The notes beneath the pieces were generated by a model. It saw only the letters and a list, made by a program, of their open reading frames with translations. It was not told where the DNA came from and searched no databases. From assembly GCA_038373885.1 (NCBI GenBank), contig JAWZYV010012512.1, positions 268,530 to 332,529 of the forward strand: a stretch of DNA of 64,000 bases, written 5' to 3'. Position numbers and translations under genes: made by a program. Of this stretch, positions 48,392-58,370 are shown in pieces; the first letter of the stretch is position 1, and each line of letters starts with the position of its first letter. Source of the stretch: Cheiracanthium punctorium. Lineage: Eukaryota > Arthropoda > Arachnida > Araneae > Cheiracanthiidae.

Positions 48392-48567
48392 TAGGGATGG
48401 ACGCGAGATGAAAAATAGGCTGTCTCGTCTCGCAAAATCGCTGAAAAGCTTTGTCTCGTCTCGCAAAAATCCCTATATCACAATGTAAAATGTGCCTGTC
48501 TCGTCTCGCAAAATAACTGCAAATCTCTGTCTCGTCTCGCAAATTTCTGTCTCGCAGTCCATCCCTA
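48392..48567. mobile_element. hAT-type MITE with TCTCGTCTCGCAAA repeats
   Basis: Ends TAGGGATGGACGCGAGA and TCTCGCAGTCCATCCCTA, flanked by perfect 8-bp duplications GATATATA (48,384-48,391 and 48,568-48,575). The 176-bp interior is built from four or five copies of TGTCTCGTCTCGCAAAA spaced by 12-30 bases, an unusual density of one motif. Confidence 0.85.
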
Positions 48568-48599
48568 GATATATATGTCATAAACCACCGTCGCAAGAC

Positions 48600-49480
48600 C
48601 GGTATTGATTTTGGTGTGTATAGGACTTATAGTTTTTCTACAGGGCTACGACAAAGATTTCTTTTACATTATGGCCTATGGGGGGAATTTCTTGAAAGTG
48701 CGCTAGCGTTTAAACGGTAGATTCGATTGAGCTCAAATTGGGTATATATGTTATAAACCACCGTTGCAAGACCGATATTGATTTTGGTGTGTATAGGACT
48801 TATAGTTTTTCTACAGGGCTACGACAAAGATTTCTTTTACATTATGGCCTATGGGGGGAATTTCTTGAAAGTGCGCTAGCGTTTAAACGGTAGATTCGAT
48901 TGATCTCAAATTGGGTATACATGTTATAAACCACCGTTGCAAGACCGGTATTGATTTTGGTGTGTATAGGACTTATAGTTTTTCTACAGGGCTACGACAA
49001 AGATTTCTTTTACATTATGGCCTATGGGAGGAATTTCTTGAAAGTGCGCTAGCGTTTAAACGGTAGATTCGATTGATCTCAAATTGGGTATACATATTAT
49101 AAACCACCGTTGCAAGACCGGTATTGATTTTGGTGTGTATAGGACTTATAGTTTTTCTACAGGGCTACGACAAAGATTTCTTTTACATTATGGCCTATGG
49201 GGGGAATTTCTTGAAAGTGCGCTAGCGTTTAAACGATACATTCGATTGAGCTCAAATTCGGTATACATGTTAAAAACCACCATCCTAAAACCGGTATTGA
49301 TTTTGGTGTGTATAGGACTTATAGTTCTCCTAAAGGGCTACGACAAAACTTTCTTTTATGTTATGGCATAATAGCATATGGGAGAAATTCTTGAAAGTGC
49401 GCAAGCATTTAAACGGTGCATTCGATTGAGTTTCAATTTGGTATATATGTTTGAATTATTCATCGATTAAAATTTATTTA
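48600..49480 (-). repeat. Tandem array of about 174-bp monomers
   Basis: TTGATTTTGGTGTGTATAGG recurs at about 48,605, 48,779, 48,952, 49,125 and 49,299, and each unit holds AGGGCTACGACAAAGATTTC and GTGCGCTAGCGTTTAAACGG. The central units are nearly identical, the outer ones diverged, as expected from unequal exchange. An incidental open frame (49,084-49,371) follows from the period being a multiple of three. Confidence 0.85.
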
Positions 49481-49544
49481 AGTGCTTGGTAATGATCTTA
49501 ATCGTAAGTGTTCGGAAAGTCGAGTGGAGTCACTCCAGATTTTT

Positions 49545-50233
49545 ATTATTATAGAGATAGATAGATTTGGCATAAACCTGATGAAATTTTCGTGGCATTT
49601 CATGCTTCTCAAATGCAAACGATTTGTTTTATAGTAGCATTCGAGCGAAACTCGCCAAGCATGGCAACGTAAAAAACGGTTTTTTACTTTTGCGGTTACC
49701 ACTCACTTCAAGCATAAATCTTTTCATGAGGCCAAAGTTCGCCAAACATGACGATCTAAAATCGGTTTTTAATTAATAATTTAAAAAGTAATTAAAATTT
49801 CAAAATTCTGAGCCTCAGGTGTACATTACCGAAGGAATGGGCTCATATGTTCGAATTTTCAGAGTTCTGCGTCTAGTAGTTTTTTCTGGACATCGCACGC
49901 ATGCAGATTTTCAGACATTCATTTTTATTGATATAGATTGGCGCAAAACTGACTAAATTTCCGTGCCATTTCATGTTTTCCAATGCATGCGATTTTGTTT
50001 CACAGTATCATGCTGGCGAAACTCGCCGAGCATGGCATCCTGAAAACGGTTTTTAATTAATAATTAAAAAAGTAATTAAAATTTTAAAATTCTGATTCTC
50101 AGGTGCACATTATCGGACTCATGGGCTTATATATTCAAATTTTCAGAGTTCTGCGTGCAGTAGGTTTGTCTGGAGACCGCACACATACAGACAGACAGAT
50201 TTACAAACATTCATTTTTATTATTATAGATTAT
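49545..50233. repeat. Two about 373-bp direct repeats with CGCCAAGCATGGC motif
   Basis: Units at about 49,563 and 49,936 share GCGAAACTCGCC(A/G)AGCATGGCA, TTTTTAATTAATAATT and TTTTCAGAGTTCTGCGT. Both end near ATTCATTTTTATT(A/G)AT. The TCGCCAA half-palindrome links them to the 13-27 kb family. Confidence 0.75.
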
Positions 50234-50685
50234 AGAATAGCAGTCCCGCACGGCGTTGCCCGTGAACCCCTTAAATTATGCGATTTACAAAATCTGACAT
50301 GTAAACTGCAACTCCAGATTAGTACTCTAGGCCGCAATTGTATAACAGAATGTGCAGATAATGGTTCCAGAGTTTCAGGTACGTACTTACAAACGCACCA
50401 CTAAAGACAACTCACTGCCGTGGCCGTCACATATTTCCCCCAGAAATATCGTGTAATTTACATTAAAATTGCTGGAGTTATTAAATATTTCATCCAATTA
50501 AGCAAATTATCTTGTAAAATCCACAATTTTCGATTTAAATTTCTGAAAATTAGGAAATGTTAGGTCATTAAACGTATTAAATACTATAAAAAGTACCATA
50601 AAAAATTTCATGAGAAGGTCCCATTAGGAAAAACGCGCCAAATGACAGAAAAATCGTCAAACTTGGCGAGTTTTGGCGAAATATC
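50234..50685. other. Start of another Helitron-like repeat, interrupted by Copia
   Basis: AGCAGTCCCGCACGGCGTTG at about 50,239 is the common GGCGTTGCCCG-type terminus of Helitron-like elements in arthropod genomes. Further on, TCGTCAAACTTGGCGAGTTTTGG (50,655) again shows the TCGCCAA motif. The Copia LTR begins inside it at 50,686. Confidence 0.5.
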
Positions 50686-50941
50686 TGTTGAAATTGTTTA
50701 TTTATGTGATTATATTTCCACCAGTGTATATATGTTTTTCCCTGTCTTTATTGTCTTGTGGCAACACCAAGTTTGTTATGTGCCTGTGGCAACAGTTTTT
50801 TTTAGTTGTTGTCAGTTTTGTTTACTTGCTAGCAGCATGAATGTAAAATAAGCTTTGATATTTAATTTAATATATATTTAATCCAGACCGAGTCTTGTGT
50901 CGTTAATGTCTCTGCTAAAAGGATAAACTTATATTTTATCA
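50686..50941 (+). repeat. Copia 5' LTR and primer-binding site
   Basis: A 256-bp segment starts TGTTGAAATTG and ends TTTTATCA. It is followed at 50,942 by GGTTATGGCC, very like the initiator tRNA-Met half-molecule primer site of Drosophila copia. A direct LTR partner cannot be tested because the 3' end is lost. The boundary is inferred from TG…CA and the primer site. Confidence 0.65.
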
Positions 50942-51080
50942 GGTTATGGCCACCAGCACGTTCAATTGCGCCATGAATTATAAGCAAAATGGAAACGAAC
51001 TTTAGCGGCGATCGTTAAGCCTAACGACATACCAGCACGTGATAACTTCTGTAATAGATCAGAACTTTTTTTAAACCAAA

Positions 51081-51189
51081 ATGGAACACGGAAAAATCCC
51101 TGTCAAGCCTTTAGTAGGTAAAAATGACTGGCCTATGTGGAAGTACAGAATAAAGTTCGTGTTAAATTATTATGCAGACGCCTTGGACA
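51081..51189 (+). pseudogene. Copia gag, N-terminal part
   Basis: ATG at 51,081 opens a frame with KPLVGKNDWPMWKYRIKF, matching the N-terminal region of Copia Gag (UBN2-type). It ends after ALD, at the hAT-type insertion. The continuation LDIVEGRLEKP is found at about 57,735. Confidence 0.82.
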
Positions 51190-51265
51190 CAGTGCCGGAT
51201 TAAGACAGCGCGGGGCCCGTAGCAAATGTTTACCAAAGGGCCCCCTGGTCAGTGGACGCACTATA

Positions 51266-51297
<32 letters not shown>

Positions 51298-51299
<2 letters not shown>

Positions 51300-53845
51300 G
51301 TATTTTCCATGGTAACAACGGCCGCGGCGTTAAACTATATTTTTCTTTTTCGGAAGCAAAAATGCGGCAAATAACTGGGTCGCGGCTTGTAAGTAGTTCC
51401 AAAGTTACAGCTGATCATTAACTTAAACCCCCCCTCCAAAAAAAAAAAACCAACCTTAAATCTGGTTAAGGAAACAAAACAATCCATGATCTTTTTCCGT
51501 TTCCTATTAAAAGCCTCTGCATGGCGAAAACCCATCACGGTGTTTACGTTATAAGTAAACATTTTTCAGAATCAAAAAACAGTACATTTGATCGGGCATC
51601 GCATCCAATCGCATCAAGTAACTCTGTATGCCATATCATGGAATAACCCCTCCCATTTTCCCCCTCCAATATTCGCCAGCGCTAAACCTTTACCTATAGG
51701 CGCTCTAATTATACTCTATGTTCCAAATCTTTTTCAGCATTATCAAAATATGCATATTCGCGTTCTGGCAACAACTCAAATTAATTTTACTTCACTTTCT
51801 TCGTTCGATTTTATTCATTTTTATTAGTGTTCTTGCTCCGATACTGATTATTTTCCGTTATGTTTTCGAACAATTCTAAGCGGCGAAGTTATACAGCAAA
51901 GTTTAAATTAAACGCTATCTCATTAGCAAAAGTGGAACGGCTAATTAGACTACGATAGCTACGAGAGGCTGAAATGTGGATGGAAAAAACGTGGTGGAAT
52001 GCGGGGCGTAAAAAGGGCCGGACGTAAATAACTGTTTTGAATAATGCGCAGTTGAGAAACGAGCTCAAAACGTCGTCGGAGCTGCGAAAGCACATGCAGT
52101 GTCTGCAAGATTTGGAAAAAGAAGGGGCTTTTGGTGACTGGATTGAGAATCAACAGGAAAATGGTGCGTATCTTATATCAACTAGTTTTAATAAGAATAA
52201 AAGGCGAGAGCAAGATGGTCGGCATGAGAATGGTCTGGGCTCGATTGTAGAGGTGAGACCAGTCAATGTGGGGCATGACCGATTTTCTTAAATAGAAATA
52301 ATCTAGACGGCAGATTGAGAGAGTTCCCGGATCAAGTGTTGGGCTCAGAAAGGTGGCCGCGAAAGACTTGGGAAGAGAAGAAAACTTCGTTTTTAAAGTG
52401 TGTGAAAGAAAGAGATAAATAAACTATGCATGCTGAAAGCCTCGGAGTAGTAGGGAAGTATGGGATGGAGGGTCCCCATATCGTTCGAAGCATGCCTGCA
52501 GTCTCACTCCATCAGATTTTGTTGGTTGTGAAGTTCTGTCCCTATCAGTTACATACAGGGAATGGAGTAACAACAGTTTAACTTGCTTAGGTGCCTTTCA
52601 TGTTCTGTCCTTCCAAGGTCATAAAGTTGCCGTGCCGGAATTGTTATTTTTAAGAGGAAAACAATTCCATAAAGATAAATTTCCCTTAGGGAGATAGTAG
52701 TGGGCTCGCAAATTCAAAAAAGGCTGGATGAGACCACGGACGGTTCATGCAGATATGCGGCAGTTATAAAATGTTGGAGAAGAAAAGACGAGTCTAACGC
52801 GAATTTCATTTTCAAAAAAAAGTGTCTACTGATCATTGGACATCGGTGATGATGACAACGTCGGCGCTTTCAAGAAGGCGAAACTATGAAAAATATTTCG
52901 TAGGATCAGAGAAAAATCAGAGACTGGGCATGGGTGGGGTTGACTAAAATATTGTAACACGGGCTAGTCTGGATTTGATGTATAAATCGGGGCATTTAAA
53001 GCTCGTATGCGCCATCACTGAGGAATTCGTGGGATGTCGGCAGGAAAATCGTACGGTTTACAAAAGGATGGGGGCCGCGATCCGTAAAGCAACTTAGCTA
53101 TCCTAGAAGTTTGCGAGTGGATCTTGGACTCCATGGAATTAAAATTCGCGAATGGTATGGGTAGGAATGACGTTTAGCGACTTTCAAAAATGCCGAAATT
53201 ATCGATTTTTTACACAAATAGGGCAACTATCTGGGCCATTCTCTGTCAATTTCTAGTGGTGTCTTCCGAAGATGGTAAATGGTTCAAGATGTTGATGAAT
53301 TTTTGCCTTATCCTGAGTCACCTTAAAGAATGTTCACAGGTTACTGACAACTGAGGACGAGGATTTTTACGGATTATTCTGAAGGATTAGGAAGACAGTC
53401 TGTAGTAATATATTTGTATGATGTTTTTTTTATTATAAACTATAATTCATTGAATTATTATATATATATTATGCAATTGGTGTATGTACTAGTATAGGGA
53501 AGTTTGCTAAAAATAGGATAAATAGAATTGGTACTAGATAATGACGTAGTTTGACAAACCATCTGTATAGATTTATATAGTCATCATGAGTAAGGATATT
53601 TTAATTATATACTTGGTTTAGATTTAATGTGTACTGAACTTTTATGAGTAATTTACTCTAAACTAGTAGCGTCAGCTAGATAGCTACTTGATATAGGCTT
53701 GATTCTATATAATAGTGTTTTAGAAAAGATGCGGCCGACGTTTAAAATCTATATAGGGTTCTGATAAATAGATGAAATAATTATCTATTTGGGCGGCGTT
53801 TATTACACGCGTGCGGCGTTATTAGCCCATTTCGAGAAAATACGG
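51298..53845 (+). mobile_element. pogo/Tigger-type element, decayed
   Basis: Ends CCGTATTTTCCATGG and GAGAAAATACGG, each followed inward by a GCGGCGTTA-like motif (51,323; 53,826). TA precedes the left end (51,296-51,297) and lies one base beyond the right end (53,847-53,848). A (TA)n run of about 35 bases abuts the left end, so the exact duplication is uncertain. It carries the remains of a CENP-B-like transposase. Confidence 0.78.
51860..52291 (+). pseudogene. pogo/Tigger transposase N-terminal remnant
   Basis: From ATG 51,860, SNNSKRRSYTAKFKLNAIS matches the first helix-turn-helix of CENP-B/pogo DNA-binding domains. A stop follows LIRLR, and further pieces (REAEMWMEKTWW, ELRKHMQCLQDLEKEGAFGDWI) resemble the second CENP-B helix region in the same or a neighbouring frame. 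No DDE catalytic motif can be read in 52,300-53,845, which is heavily mutated. Confidence 0.68.
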
Positions 53846-56800
53846 TTATGATTGATATGATATTAATAAGGGGGAGGAGTTTCAGCTCCTGCACTATTAA
53901 AAGTAATAAGAGCTACTTATTAAATGAGAAAACTAAATAGCTGCTAATTATATTACAATTTATGTATTAAGGTGCTTAATTACTGGTATTACTAAATGGC
54001 TGTAGATTGAGATTGTAACACAAGAACTAGAAAGGTCGGGCATCGGTGTTCATATTTTGCGAGAGGTTAATCGTCCTCAGCCTAGTCTAGTTCGCATCCG
54101 ACCTTGGCGTGTAGCTAATCTGTAGGTTTTGTGGCGATAATAAAATACAAACATCAACTTTTACGAATTTTCTTGAGTTCAAATGAAGAAAGAATTTGAG
54201 GGTTCAAATAGTGTGCGGAAAAAAAAATGTCCGCAAGACATAGACGCGAGAGTAAAATAGGTACGTGATGAGACTGGCGATGCTTAAAGCTTATTTTATT
54301 CGTACAAATCTCCGCTGCCAGGTTTTTTAATGAAATGTTTAATGTTTTTCTACCAGGGATAATATATTATGGGGAATGATTCTAAACACTTCCCCACCTT
54401 TTTCCGATATGCAAAGATATAACCTAGATCAAAGTTTACAACACATAAAACTAATACATGTTTCTGTAAAATTTTGTAGAACCTGCTTCGAAATCAATAT
54501 GTAATTTTAAAACTAGTGCCTCTTAAACACTATTTTTTCCACTATTAAAAATAACATGGCTTTGTAAATTATTTCATTATATATCTCGGAAGCGGTCTTA
54601 TACTAATTATTAGGTTTTACATATTTTTATCACTTCATCTGAATTTTATTTTATATGGCGTTAATAGTTCATAAGGAAATCGTATACTGAGGATCAGATT
54701 AGGATCTACAGTCATTTTGGAGCACATATAATATCATCATCACACCATACATCATAATATACTGCATACAACGGATAAGCTATTTAAACTGTTACCACTG
54801 CTATGTATCAGGGGGACTGTTACTTCCATAACGCACATACCGCTTTGGGACACATCTAAAGGATCATATTCGTTTAGTGTTCTACAAGTCATATGTAGCA
54901 AAACAAATTGTACATTACTGTTTCTCTTATCCTCGGTTTAAAAATGATATAAGCATATTTGGCTCATAAAAAAATCTTTATAAGGGGAGTAGGAATAGAA
55001 TAATCTCTATATATATGAAATAAAAAAAATTCGGAATAGCAAACATTTCATTATCGTTATTAACGTTCAAAATGTTTTTGGGGCACAGCACTAATAATCT
55101 TAACTGTGGAAAAGTGACTTATTGTGAGTTTCTTGTGTAGGTCAAAGAGTATCCGAAAATTCTATTTTGTTTTCAGTTATTGCCTGAGGTGTAGTGGCTT
55201 CTCGGATGTCTCCTAGCGACCATATGCGCGAAGATTTCCTGCCTCAGCGTTCTAATTATTGTTATTGACAACGGCACGTACTTGCGAATTATCAGCGTTC
55301 CTTGACGCTGTGGGAATAAGTTACGACCATAGCTTTGGGAGAGGTGTCTGTGGTTTCTGACCGGCCAAAATGAATTCTTTCATATTTACACGGTGGGTTG
55401 AATATTCCGAGATTAATAAGATAATTTATCGTAATAGTGGGATTCCTTCCTCTAGGACTATATACCCAAACTGATAAAAAAATAACTTACGATTCTATTA
55501 TAGATAATTATTATTGTTGTCAAAATATAATTCGCCTTTGTTTAAATACTGTAAAATGTAAAATAAATAAATATAAGTAAATAACAAGGCAAGCCAACTA
55601 CGGCAAAAGGCCCTTCCCTAAGAGATGGTTTTACAATCCTTTAGTATTCATTCATAAAGGCTCTTCGTAATTTCAGCTCAAAAGGCGCAGAGCCCAGCGC
55701 CTTTACGTGCAAAATAAAAGAACTTTGGGGGCTGCCCTAATATCCAGTTTAACATACGCATTGCCCTACATTATTTGCTGCAAAAATCAAAACAAAATAA
55801 CTTTTATGTCGCAATATTTAAAAGTAGAGAAATTATTGTTTCGTGGGCGCTCATATTCGAATTGATTATGGGGCGCGTTTGTTGCCCATATCAATCTTAA
55901 TCCTAAGGATTACTCAGTTTTTTCTCTCGGGGAAAATGGCAGAGATTCAACTCGCGTTCGCAGAGAACATCTTCAGACATAGCCAATAAAATATTATTCC
56001 GAGTTTCTTATTGAGCTTCAGTTTTGAAAAGTTATGATTCTTCATTAACAAAAGATTTCTTTGCGAGCTTGTTACTGAAAAAGAAATGTCCCTGAAGTGA
56101 TCGGGAGCAGAATGAGACCTACATGTACTAATGAATAATTAACGGCCCAAGCTGGACTGGATTAATACCATATTTGGTGGGTGGGGCTGGGATTGGGAAG
56201 ATTCGCATTATATCTATATAAATTTTATTAAAAAGGTAGGCATGGAAAAGTTAAGTTGTGGATTGATTACATTAATTTTCATTTTTCCTCGGGAGGGGCA
56301 GCGGTCACCCACTCCTTGCCGACCTGACGCCTCTCCTAATCCGCCTCTTTGATCAGACCCTAAGTGTCTGTTTTTTTTGTTTCGGCACATCTAGTCTTTC
56401 TTTCTATATTTGTTTGTTATTTCTGGATTTCATGTCTAGTCATATAAAAGACAAAAATGGTATACAGTTATTGGTAAGGGAATCCATATTCTTCTAAAGG
56501 CCCAGATGGTGGGTAGGTGCAAAGGATCTGGATACTTCCCTACCTCCTGTTTGTCCCGAGTTTTTCGCTTTGTTTAGTTCAACGAAAAGATAATGGCTCA
56601 GCCTTTCTTTTTCTGTCTTTCTTTTTTTTCCTTCCCCCTTTTTTTAATCCCCCCCTGAAATTTTTTTTCTGAGAACCGTGTTTTTGTTCCACAAGTATTT
56701 TTTGGATATACTTTTGTGTTTTGTTTTATTGCTGACTTTAGACAACTTATTTCATTTCTCTGGGGTAATGATTGGAGCCTTTTGTGTGGATAGGAACATG

Positions 56801-56884
56801 CGGGGGCCCGCAGGAGAGAGCAGAAACTCTTGTAAAAAGCACTCTACTACGTCCAATTGACGCGGCAGTGCGTGTGAGGACAGG
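53846..56884. other. Unassigned interior of the hAT-type insertion
   Basis: About 3 kb with no protein, RNA or paired element ends that I recognise. A pyrimidine-rich stretch is at 56,610-56,660. It may be sequence captured by the insertion or further decayed elements. Confidence 0.45.
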
Positions 56885-57368
56885 ATGGTGTTCACATTGC
56901 AAAATTCGACGATTTAAGGGCAGCGAGGCGTTATCTGATTTCTGACAGCGGAAGGTGTTAAACCGGCCACTATTCATCGCAAGATGAGGATCGTATACTG
57001 GGAAGGCTGTGTGTCCCACAAGTCAATGAGAAAATGGAATGTCCGTTTTCGCCAAGGTACTGGTCGCGTTCAAGTGGGAGACGTTGGACCATCCATCCGC
57101 CCTACAGTCCGGACATGTCACCCTGCGATTTCCATATGTTGGTTCCACTGAAGAAACCACCTGAAAGGGAAGCGCTTCAACTCGGACGACGTACTCAAGG
57201 ACGCTGTGACGGACTGGGTCTCGTCACGGCCACAGGAATTCTGGGAACAAGGAATCCTGCGGCTTGTTCGTCAGTGGGATCGTTGTGCTCAGGCCTATGG
57301 TGTATATTTTGAATAAAGTCTACATTTGTACCCACCGTTCTTACCTTTTCATTTGATCACCCCTTGTA
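56885..57368 (+). pseudogene. mariner-like transposase with large internal deletion
   Basis: ATG 56,885 opens a frame with two stops followed by FLTAEGVKPATIHRKM and RFRQGTGRVQVGD, the N-terminal helix-turn-helix of mariner-type transposases. Shortly after, HPPYSPDMSPCDFH (third catalytic Asp region, DDD type) appears in another frame. After one more frameshift near 57,158 the C-terminus ends at TAA 57,314-57,316. The middle (including the first two catalytic Asp) is deleted. AATAAA overlaps the stop. GATCACCCCTTGTA at 57,355-57,368 looks like the 3' terminal inverted repeat with its TA; the 5' one was not found. Confidence 0.82.
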
Positions 57369-57389
57369 GTTAGCAGGATGATACGCTTT

Positions 57390-57630
57390 AAAGAATAACT
57401 TCCCATAGAGCGCAATGTATTGGGACTATTTTGAGTGCTCCTGTAGAAAAAAATCAATAAATGCTACATAGATCCTTTACAATAGGGTACATGGTACTGC
57501 AGATAAGAATAACATATATAAATTTCGTAGAAATCAATGCCTATACACGCGAGTCAAGGACGGACAGACAGAGAAACTGAAATCTTAAACACTTTTCTAC
57601 CTTTTTGGAAAGTGTCAAAAAAGCTAGATC
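57390..57630 (+). mobile_element. Helentron-like 3' fragment, third family
   Basis: Contains the conserved core (CCCATAGAGCGCAATGTATTG, GAGTGCTCCTGTAGA), then a GGACGGACAGACAG tract, then a terminal hairpin at about 57,589-57,617 (arms ACACTTTTC and GGAAAGTGT). Same architecture as the two other families. Only the last monomer and the tail are present. Confidence 0.65.
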
Positions 57631-57741
57631 TTGAGAGGGAAAGACGAAAACTTTCAAGGTAAAGGCGCGGCGCCCCCAAAAGTGCGGGGCCCGTAGCATT
57701 TGCTAAATCTGCTATATTGTTAATCCGGCACTGCTTGGACA

Positions 57742-58370
57742 TCGTAGAAGGAAGGTTAGAGAAGCCTAAGGAACCGAATGTAGCTGATGCCGAAGCGATC
57801 AAAATCAAATACAAGGATGATTTAAATGATTTTAAGAAAGCAAATAACAGTGCTATGATGGTTCTGACTAATTCCATGACCGAAGATACGCTACAGAAAG
57901 TCATGAGATTCAACTCTGCAAGAGATGTTTGGCTCGAGCTGCACAAGATTTTTGAGGATTCGTCGGACAACCAACTATACAGTACGTGCTTACAATTCTT
58001 CAAATTTAGCTGGTCGGAAGGTGATATGGCAGATCATTTGTCAAAATTGAAAAAATTATGGAATGACATGAACAACGGACTGGAGAGTAAGAAGGAAAAT
58101 AGACTTCCGGAAATGTTGTTAATTTGCAAAATATTAGATACCCTTCCTGCAAATTATCGTTCATTCAAGTCAAGTTAGCTACTTCTAAGCGATGATAAGA
58201 GAACACTAGATGAATTAACAACACAGTTATGCACACATGAAAGAGAATTAAGGAGACATCCAAGTGGATCTGAAATTAACGATCAAGAAGCATTAGTAGC
58301 CAGTTTAGATAAAAAGCATAAATCATTTTCTAGCAAGAAAAATTCAAATAAATGTAATTACTGCCATGAA
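57742..58370 (+). pseudogene. Copia gag, main part with zinc knuckle
   Basis: The frame after the hAT insertion encodes a UBN2-type Gag (VEGRLEKPKEPNVADAEAI… WLELHKIFEDS… LLICKILDTLP). It is stopped after SFKSS at 58,178, where a TAG interrupts an otherwise continuous reading to about 58,340. It then reaches the CCHC knuckle CNYCHEMGHWVKRC at about 58,353-58,394. Confidence 0.85.

Larger units (their letters stand above)
48158..49530 (-). mobile_element. Helentron-like (HINE-like) element, second family
   Basis: A 31-base hairpin at 48,158-48,188 (arms ACTTTCC and GGAAAGT) forms one end. At the other end TGTTCGGAAAGT (49,509-49,520) repeats one hairpin half in inverted relation, the same arrangement as in the family at 13-27 kb. 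A (GTAT)n/(GTGT)n microsatellite is at 48,281-48,340. Five or six about 174-bp monomers follow. The monomers share the core with the first family (CTACAGG…AAAGATT…ACATTA…CTATGG). A MITE is inserted at 48,392. Non-coding. Confidence 0.72.
51190..57733. mobile_element. 6.5-kb hAT-type insertion in Copia gag
   Basis: Ends CAGTGCCGGATTAA and TTAATCCGGCACTG are exact inverted repeats, extended by GCGGGGCCCGTAGCA in both subterminal regions. A perfect 8-bp duplication, CTTGGACA, lies at 51,182-51,189 and 57,734-57,741. Removing the insert plus one duplication restores a continuous Copia gag frame. The original was probably a short non-autonomous element that later received a pogo element, a mariner and a Helentron-like fragment. 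No hAT transposase was recognised. Confidence 0.92.

Noticed and set aside
54385..54412. A possible partner of the hairpin at 57,589 (AAACACTTCCCCACC)
   Set aside because: It is a weak direct resemblance rather than the inverted complement required by the element architecture.
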